Below, one piece after another: positions 26,370-34,152 of a DNA stretch of 64,000 bases. This DNA comes from Kribbella jiaozuonensis (GTDB taxonomy: Bacteria > Actinomycetota > Actinomycetes > Propionibacteriales > Kribbellaceae): contig NZ_SZPZ01000004.1 in the NCBI RefSeq assembly GCF_005233875.1, positions 992,001 through 1,056,000 on the forward strand. The letters run 5' to 3'. The notes below the pieces were generated by a model that was given only the letters and a program-made list of their open reading frames with translations, did not search any database and was not told where the DNA came from. Both the position numbers and the translations under genes were made by a program. The number at the start of each line of letters is the position of its first letter. The first letter of the stretch is position 1.

Positions 26370-26639
26370 ATGATCGGCTTCATCGTCGCCGGACTCGTCA
26401 TCGGAGCGTTGGCCCGGCTCTTCACGCCCGGCAAGCAGAAGCTCGGCCTGCTCGCCACGTTGCTGCTCGGCCTGGCCGGCTCGGTGATCGGCGGCACGAT
26501 CGCCGCGATCCTCGGCACCGGCAGCATCTTCGAGCTGAACGTGTTCGGCTTCATCATCGCGGTGATCTCGTCGGTGCTGCTGGTCGGCACGGCCGAGTCG
26601 CTGTCCGCCCGCCGCAAGAACTCGTCCATCAGCCGCTAA
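26370..26639 (+). CDS. GlsB/YeaQ/YmgE-family small membrane stress protein
   Basis: 89 residues with three hydrophobic segments. IGFIVAGLVIGALARLFTPG, followed by a glycine-rich helix (LLLGLAGSVIGGTIAAILG) and a last membrane segment (GFIIAVISSVLLVGTAESL), is the transglycosylase-associated/GlsB family, often induced by general envelope stress. GGAGG lies eleven bases before the ATG. A strong hairpin directly after the stop probably ends the transcript. Confidence 0.85.
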   Translation: MIGFIVAGLVIGALARLFTPGKQKLGLLATLLLGLAGSVIGGTIAAILGTGSIFELNVFGFIIAVISSVLLVGTAESLSARRKNSSISR

Positions 26640-26640
26640 A

Positions 26641-26687
26641 GCCCAACTCGACCGGGCCGGCCTCGATCCAGGCCGGCCTGGTCGGGC
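26641..26687. terminator. Large GC-rich bidirectional hairpin
   Basis: Between the convergent glsB-like and GH65 genes, ACCGGGCCGGCCT (26651-26663) pairs with AGGCCGGCCTGGT (26670-26682), with one mismatched pair and a six-base loop. Outer GCCC and GGGC extend the stem. There is no T-tract, as often in actinobacteria. It fills the whole gap, so a transcription terminator for both genes is the natural reading. Confidence 0.75.
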
Positions 26688-29056
26688 TAGCTGCCTTCGT
26701 TGATCGCCATCGCCGGCCGCGGCTCGCGGCCCGGCGGTTGCGGCGGCCGGGGCAACAGCGGGCGGCGCTTCTCCAGCGTCCGGATGACCGGCTGGTCGGC
26801 CCGGACCGTGATCTCCTCACCGGCATGCCGGAAGGTGATCTCGGCGTCCGGCCCGTTGTGCACGGTGTACTTCACCGCCACCGGATCGATCTCGACCTTC
26901 AGCCGGACCCCCCGCCACCGGATCGAGAAGCTCAGCCCGCCCAGCCCGATCGGCAGCGCCGGGTCGAACGACAGCCGGCCGTCGCGGTCCCGCAACCCGC
27001 CGAAGCCGCACACCAGTGCACTCCAAGCACCACCCAGCGACGCCATGTGCAGACCGTCACCCGTGTTGTGGTGCAGATTCCGCATGTCGATCAGCGCAGC
27101 CTCGTACGCATAGTCGTACGCAAGGTCCAGATGCCCGACCTCCGCGGCCATCACCGCCTGCACGCACGCGGACAACGACGAGTCCCGCACCGTCAGCCGC
27201 TCGTAGTAGTCGAAGTTCCGCGCCTTCTCCTCGTCGGTGAACGCGTCACCGCACCAGAAGGTGGCAAGGATCAGGTCAGCCTGCTTGACCACCTGCGTGC
27301 GATACAGCTGGAAGTACGGCGCGTGCAGCAGCAGCGGGTACTCGTCCTTGTACGCATCGAAGTCCCACACGGCGTACCCGGTGAAGCCTTCGGACTGCGG
27401 ATGTACGCCGAGATCCTTGTCGTACGGCACGTACACCGCCGCGGCCGCGTCCCGCCAGGCGGCCTCCTCCTCGGCGTCGATGCCCAGCTCGCGGGCCCTG
27501 GCCGGCAGCTTGACCGAGACCTCCGCCGCGAACCGCAGATTGCGCGCCGCCATCAGGTTGGTGAAAACGTTGTCGTCGGCAACGGCGCTGTACTCGTCCG
27601 GGCCGGTCACACCGGGCAAGTGCCACTTGCCGTCGCGGTCGTGGTGTCCCAGCGAGATCCACAGCCGGGCCGTCTCCGCCAGCAACTCCAGCCCGACCTC
27701 TTCGAGGAAGCCGTCGTCGGCGGTGGCGGTGTGGTATCGCATGACTGCCTCGGCGATGTCGGCGTTCAGGTGGAACGCCGCCGTACCCGCGGGCCAGTAG
27801 CCGGAGCACTCCTGGCCGCGGATCGTTCGCCAGGGGAACGCCGCGCCTTTGAAGCCCAGCACCTCGGCCCGCTCCTTGGCGAGCTCGAGGATCGAATGTC
27901 GCCAGCGCAGCGCGTCGGCGGCCGCGTCGGGCATGGTGTAGGTCAGCACCGGGAGGACGAAGCCCTCGGTGTCCCAGAACGTGTGCCCGTCGTACCCGGC
28001 ACCGGTCAGACCCTTCGACGGGATCGCGCGTCGCTCGGCGCGGGCTCCGGCCTGCAGTACGTGGAAGAGCGCGAACCGCACGGCCTGCTGCAGCTCCGGA
28101 TGTCCTTGCACCTCGACGTCGGCGCCGTCCCAGAAGTCGTCGAGGAAATCGACCTGCTGCTTGGTCAGCCCGTCCCACCCGGAGAACTGCGCACTGGCGA
28201 TGGCTGCCGCGACCTGGTCCCGGATCGCTGTCTCCGAACGCAGACTGGACCAGCCGTACGCCAGGTACTTCACTACGCGCAGACTCTCGCCCGGCTGCAG
28301 GTGCGCGATCACCGTGGTGCGCGCCCAGTCCTCACGGACGTCCTGGTCCATCGCGTACCGGACGGTGGTGTCCACCTCGTGTGACATCGCCGCAGCCATC
28401 AACTGCTGGCTACGCGTGGTCCGGTGGATCAGTACGACGCCGTGCTCGCCGCCGTCGTGGCTCACCGGCTTCAACGGGTTGTCGAGCACTGCGGCGACAC
28501 GCGGGTCGTCGGACAGCTTCGGCTGCGCCTCGTTGGCGACCAACTCGGACTGGATCACGAACCGGGCCGGCTGGTCGACCGGCTCGACGACGTACTCGAT
28601 CGCGGCGACCGCGCGCTGGGTCAGCGACACCAGCCGGCGGCTGCGGACCTTGATCCGCTTGCCGCCCGGCGAGGTCCAGTCGACATCGCGCTCGAGGATG
28701 CCGGTGCGGAAGTCGAGCGAGCGCTCGTGCTTGGTCAGGTAGCCGTAGCGGATGTCGAACGGCGAGTCGTCGACCATCAGCCGGATCAGCTTGCCGTTGG
28801 TCACGTCGACGAGCGTCTGCCCGGACTCCGGGTAGCCGTAGCCGGCTTCGGCGTACGGGAGCGGGCGCTGCTCGTAGAACGAGTTCAGGTACGTGCCGGG
28901 GATCGCGTACGGCTCGCCTTCGTCGAGGTTGCCGCGCAGGCCGATGTGGCCGTTCGACTGGGCGAACAGCGACTCCGACTGGGCCAGCTTGTCCAGCGCG
29001 AGCCGGGTCTCCCGCAGCCGCCAGGGCTCGATCGGGTGATGGCCTCTGTCGATCAT
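26687..29056 (-). CDS. GH65 disaccharide phosphorylase (maltose/trehalose/kojibiose type)
   Basis: 789 residues. The N-terminal beta-sandwich starts with LAQSESLFAQSNGHIGLRGN. The (alpha/alpha)6 barrel has GYDGHTFWDTEGFVLPVL, RTIRGQECSGYWPAGTAAFH and VTGPDEYSAVADDN, whose glutamate is the general acid of GH65. The enzymes split alpha-glucobioses with phosphate, giving beta-glucose 1-phosphate and glucose. The ATG overlaps the stop of the beta-phosphoglucomutase gene (ATGA), and that enzyme would convert the product to glucose 6-phosphate. Which disaccharide is used cannot be read reliably. An apparent longer frame into the mutase gene is a shadow. Confidence 0.88.
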   Translation of the reverse strand: MIDRGHHPIEPWRLRETRLALDKLAQSESLFAQSNGHIGLRGNLDEGEPYAIPGTYLNSFYEQRPLPYAEAGYGYPESGQTLVDVTNGKLIRLMVDDSPFDIRYGYLTKHERSLDFRTGILERDVDWTSPGGKRIKVRSRRLVSLTQRAVAAIEYVVEPVDQPARFVIQSELVANEAQPKLSDDPRVAAVLDNPLKPVSHDGGEHGVVLIHRTTRSQQLMAAAMSHEVDTTVRYAMDQDVREDWARTTVIAHLQPGESLRVVKYLAYGWSSLRSETAIRDQVAAAIASAQFSGWDGLTKQQVDFLDDFWDGADVEVQGHPELQQAVRFALFHVLQAGARAERRAIPSKGLTGAGYDGHTFWDTEGFVLPVLTYTMPDAAADALRWRHSILELAKERAEVLGFKGAAFPWRTIRGQECSGYWPAGTAAFHLNADIAEAVMRYHTATADDGFLEEVGLELLAETARLWISLGHHDRDGKWHLPGVTGPDEYSAVADDNVFTNLMAARNLRFAAEVSVKLPARARELGIDAEEEAAWRDAAAAVYVPYDKDLGVHPQSEGFTGYAVWDFDAYKDEYPLLLHAPYFQLYRTQVVKQADLILATFWCGDAFTDEEKARNFDYYERLTVRDSSLSACVQAVMAAEVGHLDLAYDYAYEAALIDMRNLHHNTGDGLHMASLGGAWSALVCGFGGLRDRDGRLSFDPALPIGLGGLSFSIRWRGVRLKVEIDPVAVKYTVHNGPDAEITFRHAGEEITVRADQPVIRTLEKRRPLLPRPPQPPGREPRPAMAINEGS

Positions 29057-29808
29057 TTGCCCTCCCCGTGATCGGCGAGCAGGTCTGCCAGGTCGCGCAC
29101 CACCACGTCGGCGCCGTGCGACTTCAGCTCGGCCGCCTGGCCGACGCGGTCGACCCCGATCACCTGACCGAAGCGACCCGAGCGGCCGGCCGCCACACCG
29201 GCCAGCGCGTCCTCGAACACGGCCGCCTCGGACGGATCGACGCCGAAACCCTTGGCCGCGGCGAGGAACGTGTCCGGCGCCGGCTTGCCCTTCAGGCCCT
29301 CGGTCCGGATCGTCACGCCGTCGACGATCTGCTCGACGTACTGCGCGAGTCCGGTGACGTCGAGCACCTCGCGGGTGTTCGCGCTCGACGAGACCACGGC
29401 GCGACGGAGTCCGGCCTGCTCGGCGGCCTGGAGGTACTGGCGCGAGCCTTCGAACACGTGCACGCCCTCGGTCCGGATCCGGCGCTGGACGGCCTCGTTC
29501 TTCCGGTTGCCGAGGCCGTTCACCGTCATCGCGTCCGGCGGATCGTCGGCCGCACCGTCGGGCAACGTGATCCCGCGCGCGGCGAGGAAGTCCCGGACTC
29601 CGTTCGCCCGCGGCTTGCCGTCGACATACGCGTCGTACTCCGCCCGCGCGTCGAACGGCACGAACGGTATCCCGTGCTGCGCCGAATACTCGCGGAGGAA
29701 CTTGTCGAACATCTCTTTCCACGCGGCGGCGTGGACGGCAGCGGTGTCGGTCAACACACCATCCAGGTCGAACAGACAGGCCCGGATCCCCGCAGGTAGT
29801 CCCAGCAT
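29053..29808 (-). CDS. pgmB: HAD-family beta-phosphoglucomutase
   Basis: 251 residues from ATG 29808 (GTG 29817 is an alternative nine bases earlier). ACLFDLDGVLTDTA holds the nucleophile and acid/base aspartates of HAD mutases. VVSSSANTREVL is motif II, GKPAPDTFLAAAK carries the motif III lysine, and VFEDALAGVAAG is motif IV. The cap contains GVRDFLAARGI as in beta-phosphoglucomutases linked to GH65 phosphorylases. It interconverts beta-glucose 1-phosphate and glucose 6-phosphate in the cytoplasm. It overlaps GH65 and follows the sigma-factor gene by only ten bases or less. Confidence 0.85.
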   Translation of the reverse strand: MLGLPAGIRACLFDLDGVLTDTAAVHAAAWKEMFDKFLREYSAQHGIPFVPFDARAEYDAYVDGKPRANGVRDFLAARGITLPDGAADDPPDAMTVNGLGNRKNEAVQRRIRTEGVHVFEGSRQYLQAAEQAGLRRAVVSSSANTREVLDVTGLAQYVEQIVDGVTIRTEGLKGKPAPDTFLAAAKGFGVDPSEAAVFEDALAGVAAGRSGRFGQVIGVDRVGQAAELKSHGADVVVRDLADLLADHGEGK

Positions 29809-29818
29809 GGAACCCACA

Positions 29819-30784
29819 TTAGGGGGTCAACCGGTCCGGAAGGCCAAAGGCAGGGAAACGGGAGTAGCCGAAGGTGGTGATCTCGACGATCTGGTGGTCG
29901 CGCACCCACAGCACGTCGAGCTTGAACGCCCGCCACACCGTGTCCCCCGGACGCATCAGGTACGACGCTGCCGCGGGCAACCGGTTCGCCGAGGTCGGCA
30001 CCAACCGCCACTCGCCCTCGCGGTTCGGCCCCATGCCCCGCTCGAACAACGGCAGGCACGCGGCCAGGCCGTCGAACGTCAGCTGGTCAGGCGGCATCGA
30101 GATCCGCAGGTCCTCGGCCGCGATCGCGATCGCCGCCTCTGCATCACACCGCTGGTGCGCGTCGATGAACCGATCGAGCACCTCGCGCTCCTCGGCCGTC
30201 GGGCGTGGCGCACTCCAGTCGGACCGTCGTGCGGGCAGCCGCTGCTGCATCGTCACGCGGGCGCGCTGGAGCGCACTGTTGGCCGCGGCCACGCTGGTCT
30301 CCAACAGGCCGGCCGTCTCTGACGCCGACCAGCCGAGGACGTCCCGTGCTATCAGCGCGGCCCGCTGGCGAGCGGGCAACGCCTGGAGCGCGATCAGGAA
30401 CGTCAGCTCGATCGTCTCCCGGTCCACCGCGACGGCGTCGGGCTGGTCGGCCGGTGGCGCGATCTCGTCGAGCAAGCGGTCCGGATACGGCTGTAGCCAG
30501 CCCATGTCGCCGGGCGATGTGCTGCGCCGGGTATGCCGTCGGGCGACGTCCAGGCAGACGTTGGTCGCGATCCGGTACAGCCAGGCGCGGAAGTACGTGC
30601 GCCCGTCGTACTGATCGAGGCTGCGCCAGGCCCGGAGCAGTGTCTGCTGCACGGCGTCCTCGGCATCGTCGTACGACGCGAGCATCCGGTAGCAGTGCAC
30701 GTGGAGCTCGCGCCGATGCCTCCCCGCGAGGTCGGCGAACGCGGCCTCATCGCCCGCGAACGCCGCCTCTTCCAGCGTCGTCAT
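29819..30784 (-). CDS. ECF sigma factor with SnoaL-like C-terminal extension
   Basis: 321 residues. Region 2 is in HVHCYRMLASYDDAEDAVQQTLLRAW and region 4 in ALPARQRAALIARDVLGWSA followed by ETSVAAANSALQRAR. After about residue 200 a SnoaL-like domain of about 110 residues follows (EEREVLDRFIDAHQ, then VLWVRDHQIVEITTF). In such sigma factors the SnoaL domain replaces a classical anti-sigma factor by modulating activity in cis. The ATG overlaps the stop of the upstream VOC gene (ATGA). The mutase gene starts within ten bases downstream, so a sigma factor and sugar phosphorolysis share a transcript. Confidence 0.87.
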   Translation of the reverse strand: MTTLEEAAFAGDEAAFADLAGRHRRELHVHCYRMLASYDDAEDAVQQTLLRAWRSLDQYDGRTYFRAWLYRIATNVCLDVARRHTRRSTSPGDMGWLQPYPDRLLDEIAPPADQPDAVAVDRETIELTFLIALQALPARQRAALIARDVLGWSASETAGLLETSVAAANSALQRARVTMQQRLPARRSDWSAPRPTAEEREVLDRFIDAHQRCDAEAAIAIAAEDLRISMPPDQLTFDGLAACLPLFERGMGPNREGEWRLVPTSANRLPAAASYLMRPGDTVWRAFKLDVLWVRDHQIVEITTFGYSRFPAFGLPDRLTP

Positions 30785-31194
30785 GACTGGTGCCCGACCT
30801 CCTGGACGGTCCAGTTGTTGCCGTCCGGGTCGTCGAAGGACAGGAAGGTGTTGTAGTCGGAGCGATCGGGGTGCACGCCGTCCTGCTTGCCTTGCTCGCC
30901 GAAGTGGAACGGCTTGCTGACCTCCACGCCACGGTCGACCAGCTCGGCCCGCGCGGCCTCGATGTCGGTCACCACCAGGTGCGTGCCCTGGTAGCTGCCC
31001 GGCTTCGCCGAGGTCACCCCGATCCCGATCGTGATCGAGCACGCCGACCCGGGCGGGGTCAGCTGCACGACCCGGAACGAGTCGCCGACCTTGTGGTCGA
31101 CGTCCACGGCGAACCCGAGCTGGTCGGTGTAGAACTTCTTGGCCCGATCCACGTCCGTCACCGGCACGATCACGAGCTCGAGTTTCCAGTCCAT
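30781..31194 (-). CDS. VOC-superfamily (glyoxalase-like) protein
   Basis: 137 residues with two beta-alpha-beta-beta-beta modules. LELVIVPVTDVDRAKKFYTDQLGF begins the first and LSFDDPDGNNWTVQEV ends the second, as in small single-chain VOC proteins. Such proteins may be metal-dependent lyases or dioxygenases, or ligand binders. A good GGAGG ribosome site lies six bases before the ATG. It heads a compact group with the SnoaL-type sigma factor, beta-phosphoglucomutase and GH65; VOC genes often accompany SnoaL-type ECF factors. The function here is unknown. Confidence 0.8.
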   Translation of the reverse strand: MDWKLELVIVPVTDVDRAKKFYTDQLGFAVDVDHKVGDSFRVVQLTPPGSACSITIGIGVTSAKPGSYQGTHLVVTDIEAARAELVDRGVEVSKPFHFGEQGKQDGVHPDRSDYNTFLSFDDPDGNNWTVQEVGHQS

Positions 31195-31265
31195 CTGCGG
31201 CCTCCCGCGGTCACGGTCGGTCCAGTCTGACCGACATCGATGACCGTGTAACGACGGCCGCCCCG

Positions 31266-31295
31266 AAAACTCATCGGTCGATCGATGAGCTTTTT
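31266..31295. terminator. Rho-independent terminator (both directions)
   Basis: CTCATCG (31270-31276) pairs with CGATGAG (31283-31289) around a six-base loop, with CTTTTT on the plus side and a TTTT run on the minus side. The minus-strand version follows the stop of the esterase gene directly, overlapping it by two bases. Clear T-tracts make this a convincing intrinsic terminator, unusual in so GC-rich a genome. Confidence 0.8.
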
Positions 31296-32292
31296 AGCCG
31301 CGCGCCTCGAAGACCCGCGCGAACCACTCGAGCTGCGCCAGCTGCTGGTACGTCTGGCCGCCCTCGTGGTTGTTGTACTGGTAGACCTCGATGTCCTTCT
31401 GCTCGCTGCCGTAGTGGTTGTACGCGGCAAACACCGTCGACGGCGGGCAGGTGGCGTCCATCAGCGCGACCGAGAACAGCGCGGGTGCCGTCGCGAGCCG
31501 GCCAAGGTTGACGCCGTCGAAGTAGCTCAGCGTCCGCAGCGTCGCGTCGACGTCCTGCCGGAACCCCTTCAGGTACCGCGTGATCTCGCCGTACGGGTCC
31601 TTGTCGGTGATCTGCAGCGCGCGCTCGAAGTGACACAGGAACGGTACGTCGGGTGCGCAGCCGAGCAGCTCGATGCCGGCGATCGGTGCGAGTCCGGCCG
31701 CGGCGATCGAGATGCCGCCGCCCTGGCTGCCCCCGGTGACGATCAGCTTGTCCGGGTCGACCAGCGGCGACGTCTTCACCGCGTCGAGCGCACGGACCGC
31801 GTCGATGAACACCCGGCGGTAGTAGTAGGTCTCGGGGTCGGTGATACCCGCGGTCATGAACCCCGGCGTGTGGTTGAGACCGGCGTACGGCGTGTCGTCC
31901 GGCGTGCTGTCCAGTCCGCCGGCGCCGTAGCCCTGGCCGCGGGTGTCCATCACGAAGTGGGCGTAGCCGGCTTGCGCCCACAGCGTGGTCGCGTGCGGGA
32001 AGCCGCGGCCGCCGGAGTACCCGTGGTACTGCACGACGGTCGGCAGCGGGCCGGTGGCTCCGGCCGGGACGTGCAGCCAGCCCTTGACCGGCGTACCGCC
32101 GAAGCCGGCGTAGGTGACGTCGTAGGTGTCGATCACCGCGAGCTTGTTGTCGATCAGGGTGAACGAGGCGGACAGGTCGTCGGTACGCGCCTTCTCGATG
32201 GAACGGCGCCAGAAATCGACCAGGTCGGCGGGTGCGGCCACCTCGGGCCGGTACTCGCGGAGCTTGTCGAGGGAAAGGTCGAACATGGCCAT
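31294..32292 (-). CDS. Acetylxylan esterase / cephalosporin-C deacetylase family
   Basis: 332 residues, an alpha/beta-hydrolase. The N-terminus FDLSLDKLREYRPEVAAPAD and the signature VQYHGYSGGRGF, MDTRGQGYG and GGSQGGGISIAAAGL (nucleophile Ser) are those of the AXE1/CE7 family. The C-terminal histidine is in NNHEGGQTYQ. CE7 enzymes remove acetyl groups from xylo-oligosaccharides and other acetylated small molecules inside the cell. No signal peptide is seen. Start codon: ATG 32292 or 32286; neither has a clear ribosome site. A longer upstream frame is a shadow of the opposite SDR gene. Confidence 0.87.
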   Translation of the reverse strand: MAMFDLSLDKLREYRPEVAAPADLVDFWRRSIEKARTDDLSASFTLIDNKLAVIDTYDVTYAGFGGTPVKGWLHVPAGATGPLPTVVQYHGYSGGRGFPHATTLWAQAGYAHFVMDTRGQGYGAGGLDSTPDDTPYAGLNHTPGFMTAGITDPETYYYRRVFIDAVRALDAVKTSPLVDPDKLIVTGGSQGGGISIAAAGLAPIAGIELLGCAPDVPFLCHFERALQITDKDPYGEITRYLKGFRQDVDATLRTLSYFDGVNLGRLATAPALFSVALMDATCPPSTVFAAYNHYGSEQKDIEVYQYNNHEGGQTYQQLAQLEWFARVFEARG

Positions 32293-32403
32293 GAGCGACA
32301 AATTTACGCCCAACCACCAGCCGTCGGAAAACGGTGTCCAAAACCGCGGAGGCCAGCCAGTGGCGGATGCGAACCCGTCCGGCTCTCGTGTTCGGTAAGC
32401 GTT

Positions 32404-33114
32404 ATGACACTTCAAGGCATGACAGTTCTGGTCGTCGGCCGCGGCGGCGGCATCGCCCGGGCGGTGACCCTGGCCGCCCGGGACGCAGGCGCTCAGGTCG
32501 TCGCCGCGGGCCGCAGCCAGGACAAGCTGAAGGCGGCGTACGACGGTGAGCCCGGCATCACCACCGAGTACGTCGACCTGACCGACGAGGCCTCGATCGC
32601 GGCCCTCGGCGAACGGCTCGGGACTGTCGACCACATCGTCTCGACCGCGTCGGCCCGGGCCCGCGGGAAGGTCGCGGACCTGGACCGGGACGCGGTCCGG
32701 GCGTCGTTCGACACGAAGGTCATCGGTCCGCTGATGCTGGCCAAGCACCTCGCGCCGCGGATCAACACCGGCGGCTCGCTGACGATCTTCTCCGGCGTCG
32801 CAGCCGCGAAGATCGCCGTCGGCACGCTCGCGGTCGCGATCACCAACGGCGCGGCCGACGTACTCGCCCGCTCGCTCGCCTTGGAGCTCGCGCCGATCCG
32901 GGTGAACGCCGTCTCCCCCGGCGTGATCGACACCGGCGCGTGGGACGGACTCGGCGCGGGCAAGGACGACTACTTCCGCGACATCAGCTCGCGCAACCCG
33001 GCCCGGCGGATCGGCACAGTAGACGACGTCGCGCAGACCGTCCTGTTCGCGATGACGAGCACCTTCGTGACCGGTACGACGCTCCGGGTCGACGGCGGCG
33101 AACCGCTGACCTGA
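32404..33114 (+). CDS. Atypical SDR lacking the catalytic Tyr-Lys pair
   Basis: 236 residues with a Rossmann start VLVVGRGGGIARAVTLAARD and later SDR landmarks (DHIVSTASARARG, RSLALELAPIRVNAVSPGVID and a C-terminal TTLRVDGGEPLT). Where classical SDRs have YxxxK before the long helix, this protein reads AVAITNGAADV, putting Val and Asn at the Tyr and Lys places. The cofactor may still bind, but the usual hydride-transfer chemistry is unlikely; a regulatory or different catalytic role is possible. ATG 32404 or 32419 may be the start. It stands directly against the convergent enolase-superfamily gene. Confidence 0.78.
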   Translation: MTLQGMTVLVVGRGGGIARAVTLAARDAGAQVVAAGRSQDKLKAAYDGEPGITTEYVDLTDEASIAALGERLGTVDHIVSTASARARGKVADLDRDAVRASFDTKVIGPLMLAKHLAPRINTGGSLTIFSGVAAAKIAVGTLAVAITNGAADVLARSLALELAPIRVNAVSPGVIDTGAWDGLGAGKDDYFRDISSRNPARRIGTVDDVAQTVLFAMTSTFVTGTTLRVDGGEPLT

Positions 33115-34149
33115 CTACGGAGCCGCGAGGCCGAAGCCCGGGTCCTCGGACAGGACGACGTACCCGTCCTCGAGCGTGTAGGCGCCGGGGCCGGGGACGC
33201 CTTCGACGATCGGGACGTTGCCGAGGCCGGCTGCGAGGTGGGCGGCGTACAGGGTCTTGAGCGGGACGCCCCAGGCATGCGGTGAGGCCTCGGAGGCGAG
33301 TTGCGGCATGGTGCGACGCCAAGCGGTGAGGCCGTGGCCGATGACGTCCATCAGAGCCACGTCGACGAGACCTTCGCGGGCCAGACGGAGGACGTGGTCA
33401 ACGTTCGGGTCGTATTCGCCGTCGGCGACCTTGGGCCGGTTCGTCATGGTCTGCAAGCGTTCGCGGAGTGCTTCCAGGTCGGGCCGGCGTTCCGGGAACG
33501 GCTCCTCGATCCAGTACAGGTCGCAGTCGGCGACGCCGTCGAGGTACTCGAGCAGTCCGTTGAGGGTGAAGCCGTCGTTGCCGTCGACAAGGATCCCGGC
33601 GTCCGGGTACAGCTCGCGGGTCAGCCGGGTCACCTCGATGTCGCGGGCCATGCCGGCCAGCGGATCCATCCAGCGGTGGCCGCGGCCGATCTTCAGCTTG
33701 AAGTCGCGGAAGCCGAAGGCGTGGTCCTGGGCGAGGTTGGTCCGGATCGCCTCCAGACCATGATCGAGGTCGTCGAAGTAGATGCCGCCGGTGTAACAGC
33801 GCACCCGCGTCGAGCCGTGGCCGCCGAGCATCGCATACACGGGTACGTCGAGGATCCGTGCCGCGAGGTCGTGCAGCGGGTAGTCGAGGAACTCCGCGGC
33901 CGGGTCGATCACGCCGCGGTCCGGGTCGATCAGCTCGGCCAGGTTGCGACCGATGAGGGCGCGCGGGTCCGCGTCGGACAGCGGCAGGCCCCAGCCGGTG
34001 GCGCCGCGGTCGGTCTCCACGACGTACACCGTTTGCTTGCCGCCGTTCCCATGGCTGCCGAGGAACGAGTTGCGGCCGATCGTGCGGAGATAGCCGTAGT
34101 GGTGGTCGGTGGTCGTGACGGAGCGGATGACGTGCCTGGCGAGGGTCAT
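33115..34149 (-). CDS. Enolase-superfamily (mandelate-racemase type) dehydratase or racemase
   Basis: 344 residues. The capping domain spans residues 1 to about 125. The barrel has the lysine pair in FRDFKLKIGRG, the three metal ligands in ILVDGNDG, WIEEPFPE and VADGEYD, and a late histidine in SPHAWGVPLK. This is the KxK/His pattern of mandelate-racemase-like acid-sugar dehydratases and related enzymes. Reaction: Mg-dependent proton abstraction next to a carboxylate; the substrate is unknown. It is the third gene of an operon after a methyltransferase and a DUF4037 protein, with three bases between it and the latter. Confidence 0.82.
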   Translation of the reverse strand: MTLARHVIRSVTTTDHHYGYLRTIGRNSFLGSHGNGGKQTVYVVETDRGATGWGLPLSDADPRALIGRNLAELIDPDRGVIDPAAEFLDYPLHDLAARILDVPVYAMLGGHGSTRVRCYTGGIYFDDLDHGLEAIRTNLAQDHAFGFRDFKLKIGRGHRWMDPLAGMARDIEVTRLTRELYPDAGILVDGNDGFTLNGLLEYLDGVADCDLYWIEEPFPERRPDLEALRERLQTMTNRPKVADGEYDPNVDHVLRLAREGLVDVALMDVIGHGLTAWRRTMPQLASEASPHAWGVPLKTLYAAHLAAGLGNVPIVEGVPGPGAYTLEDGYVVLSEDPGFGLAAP

Positions 34150-34152
34150 CGT

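Noticed and set aside
26687..29722. Apparent 1011-residue fusion on the minus strand covering GH65 and the mutase gene
   Set aside because: The first 220 or so residues are out of frame with the mutase gene and low-complexity; the GH65 protein begins at ATG 29056 with overlapping ATGA.
31294..32748. Extended 484-residue version of the acetyl-esterase
   Set aside because: The N-terminal part is antisense to the SDR gene; the family N-terminus begins at MAMFDLSL near 32292.
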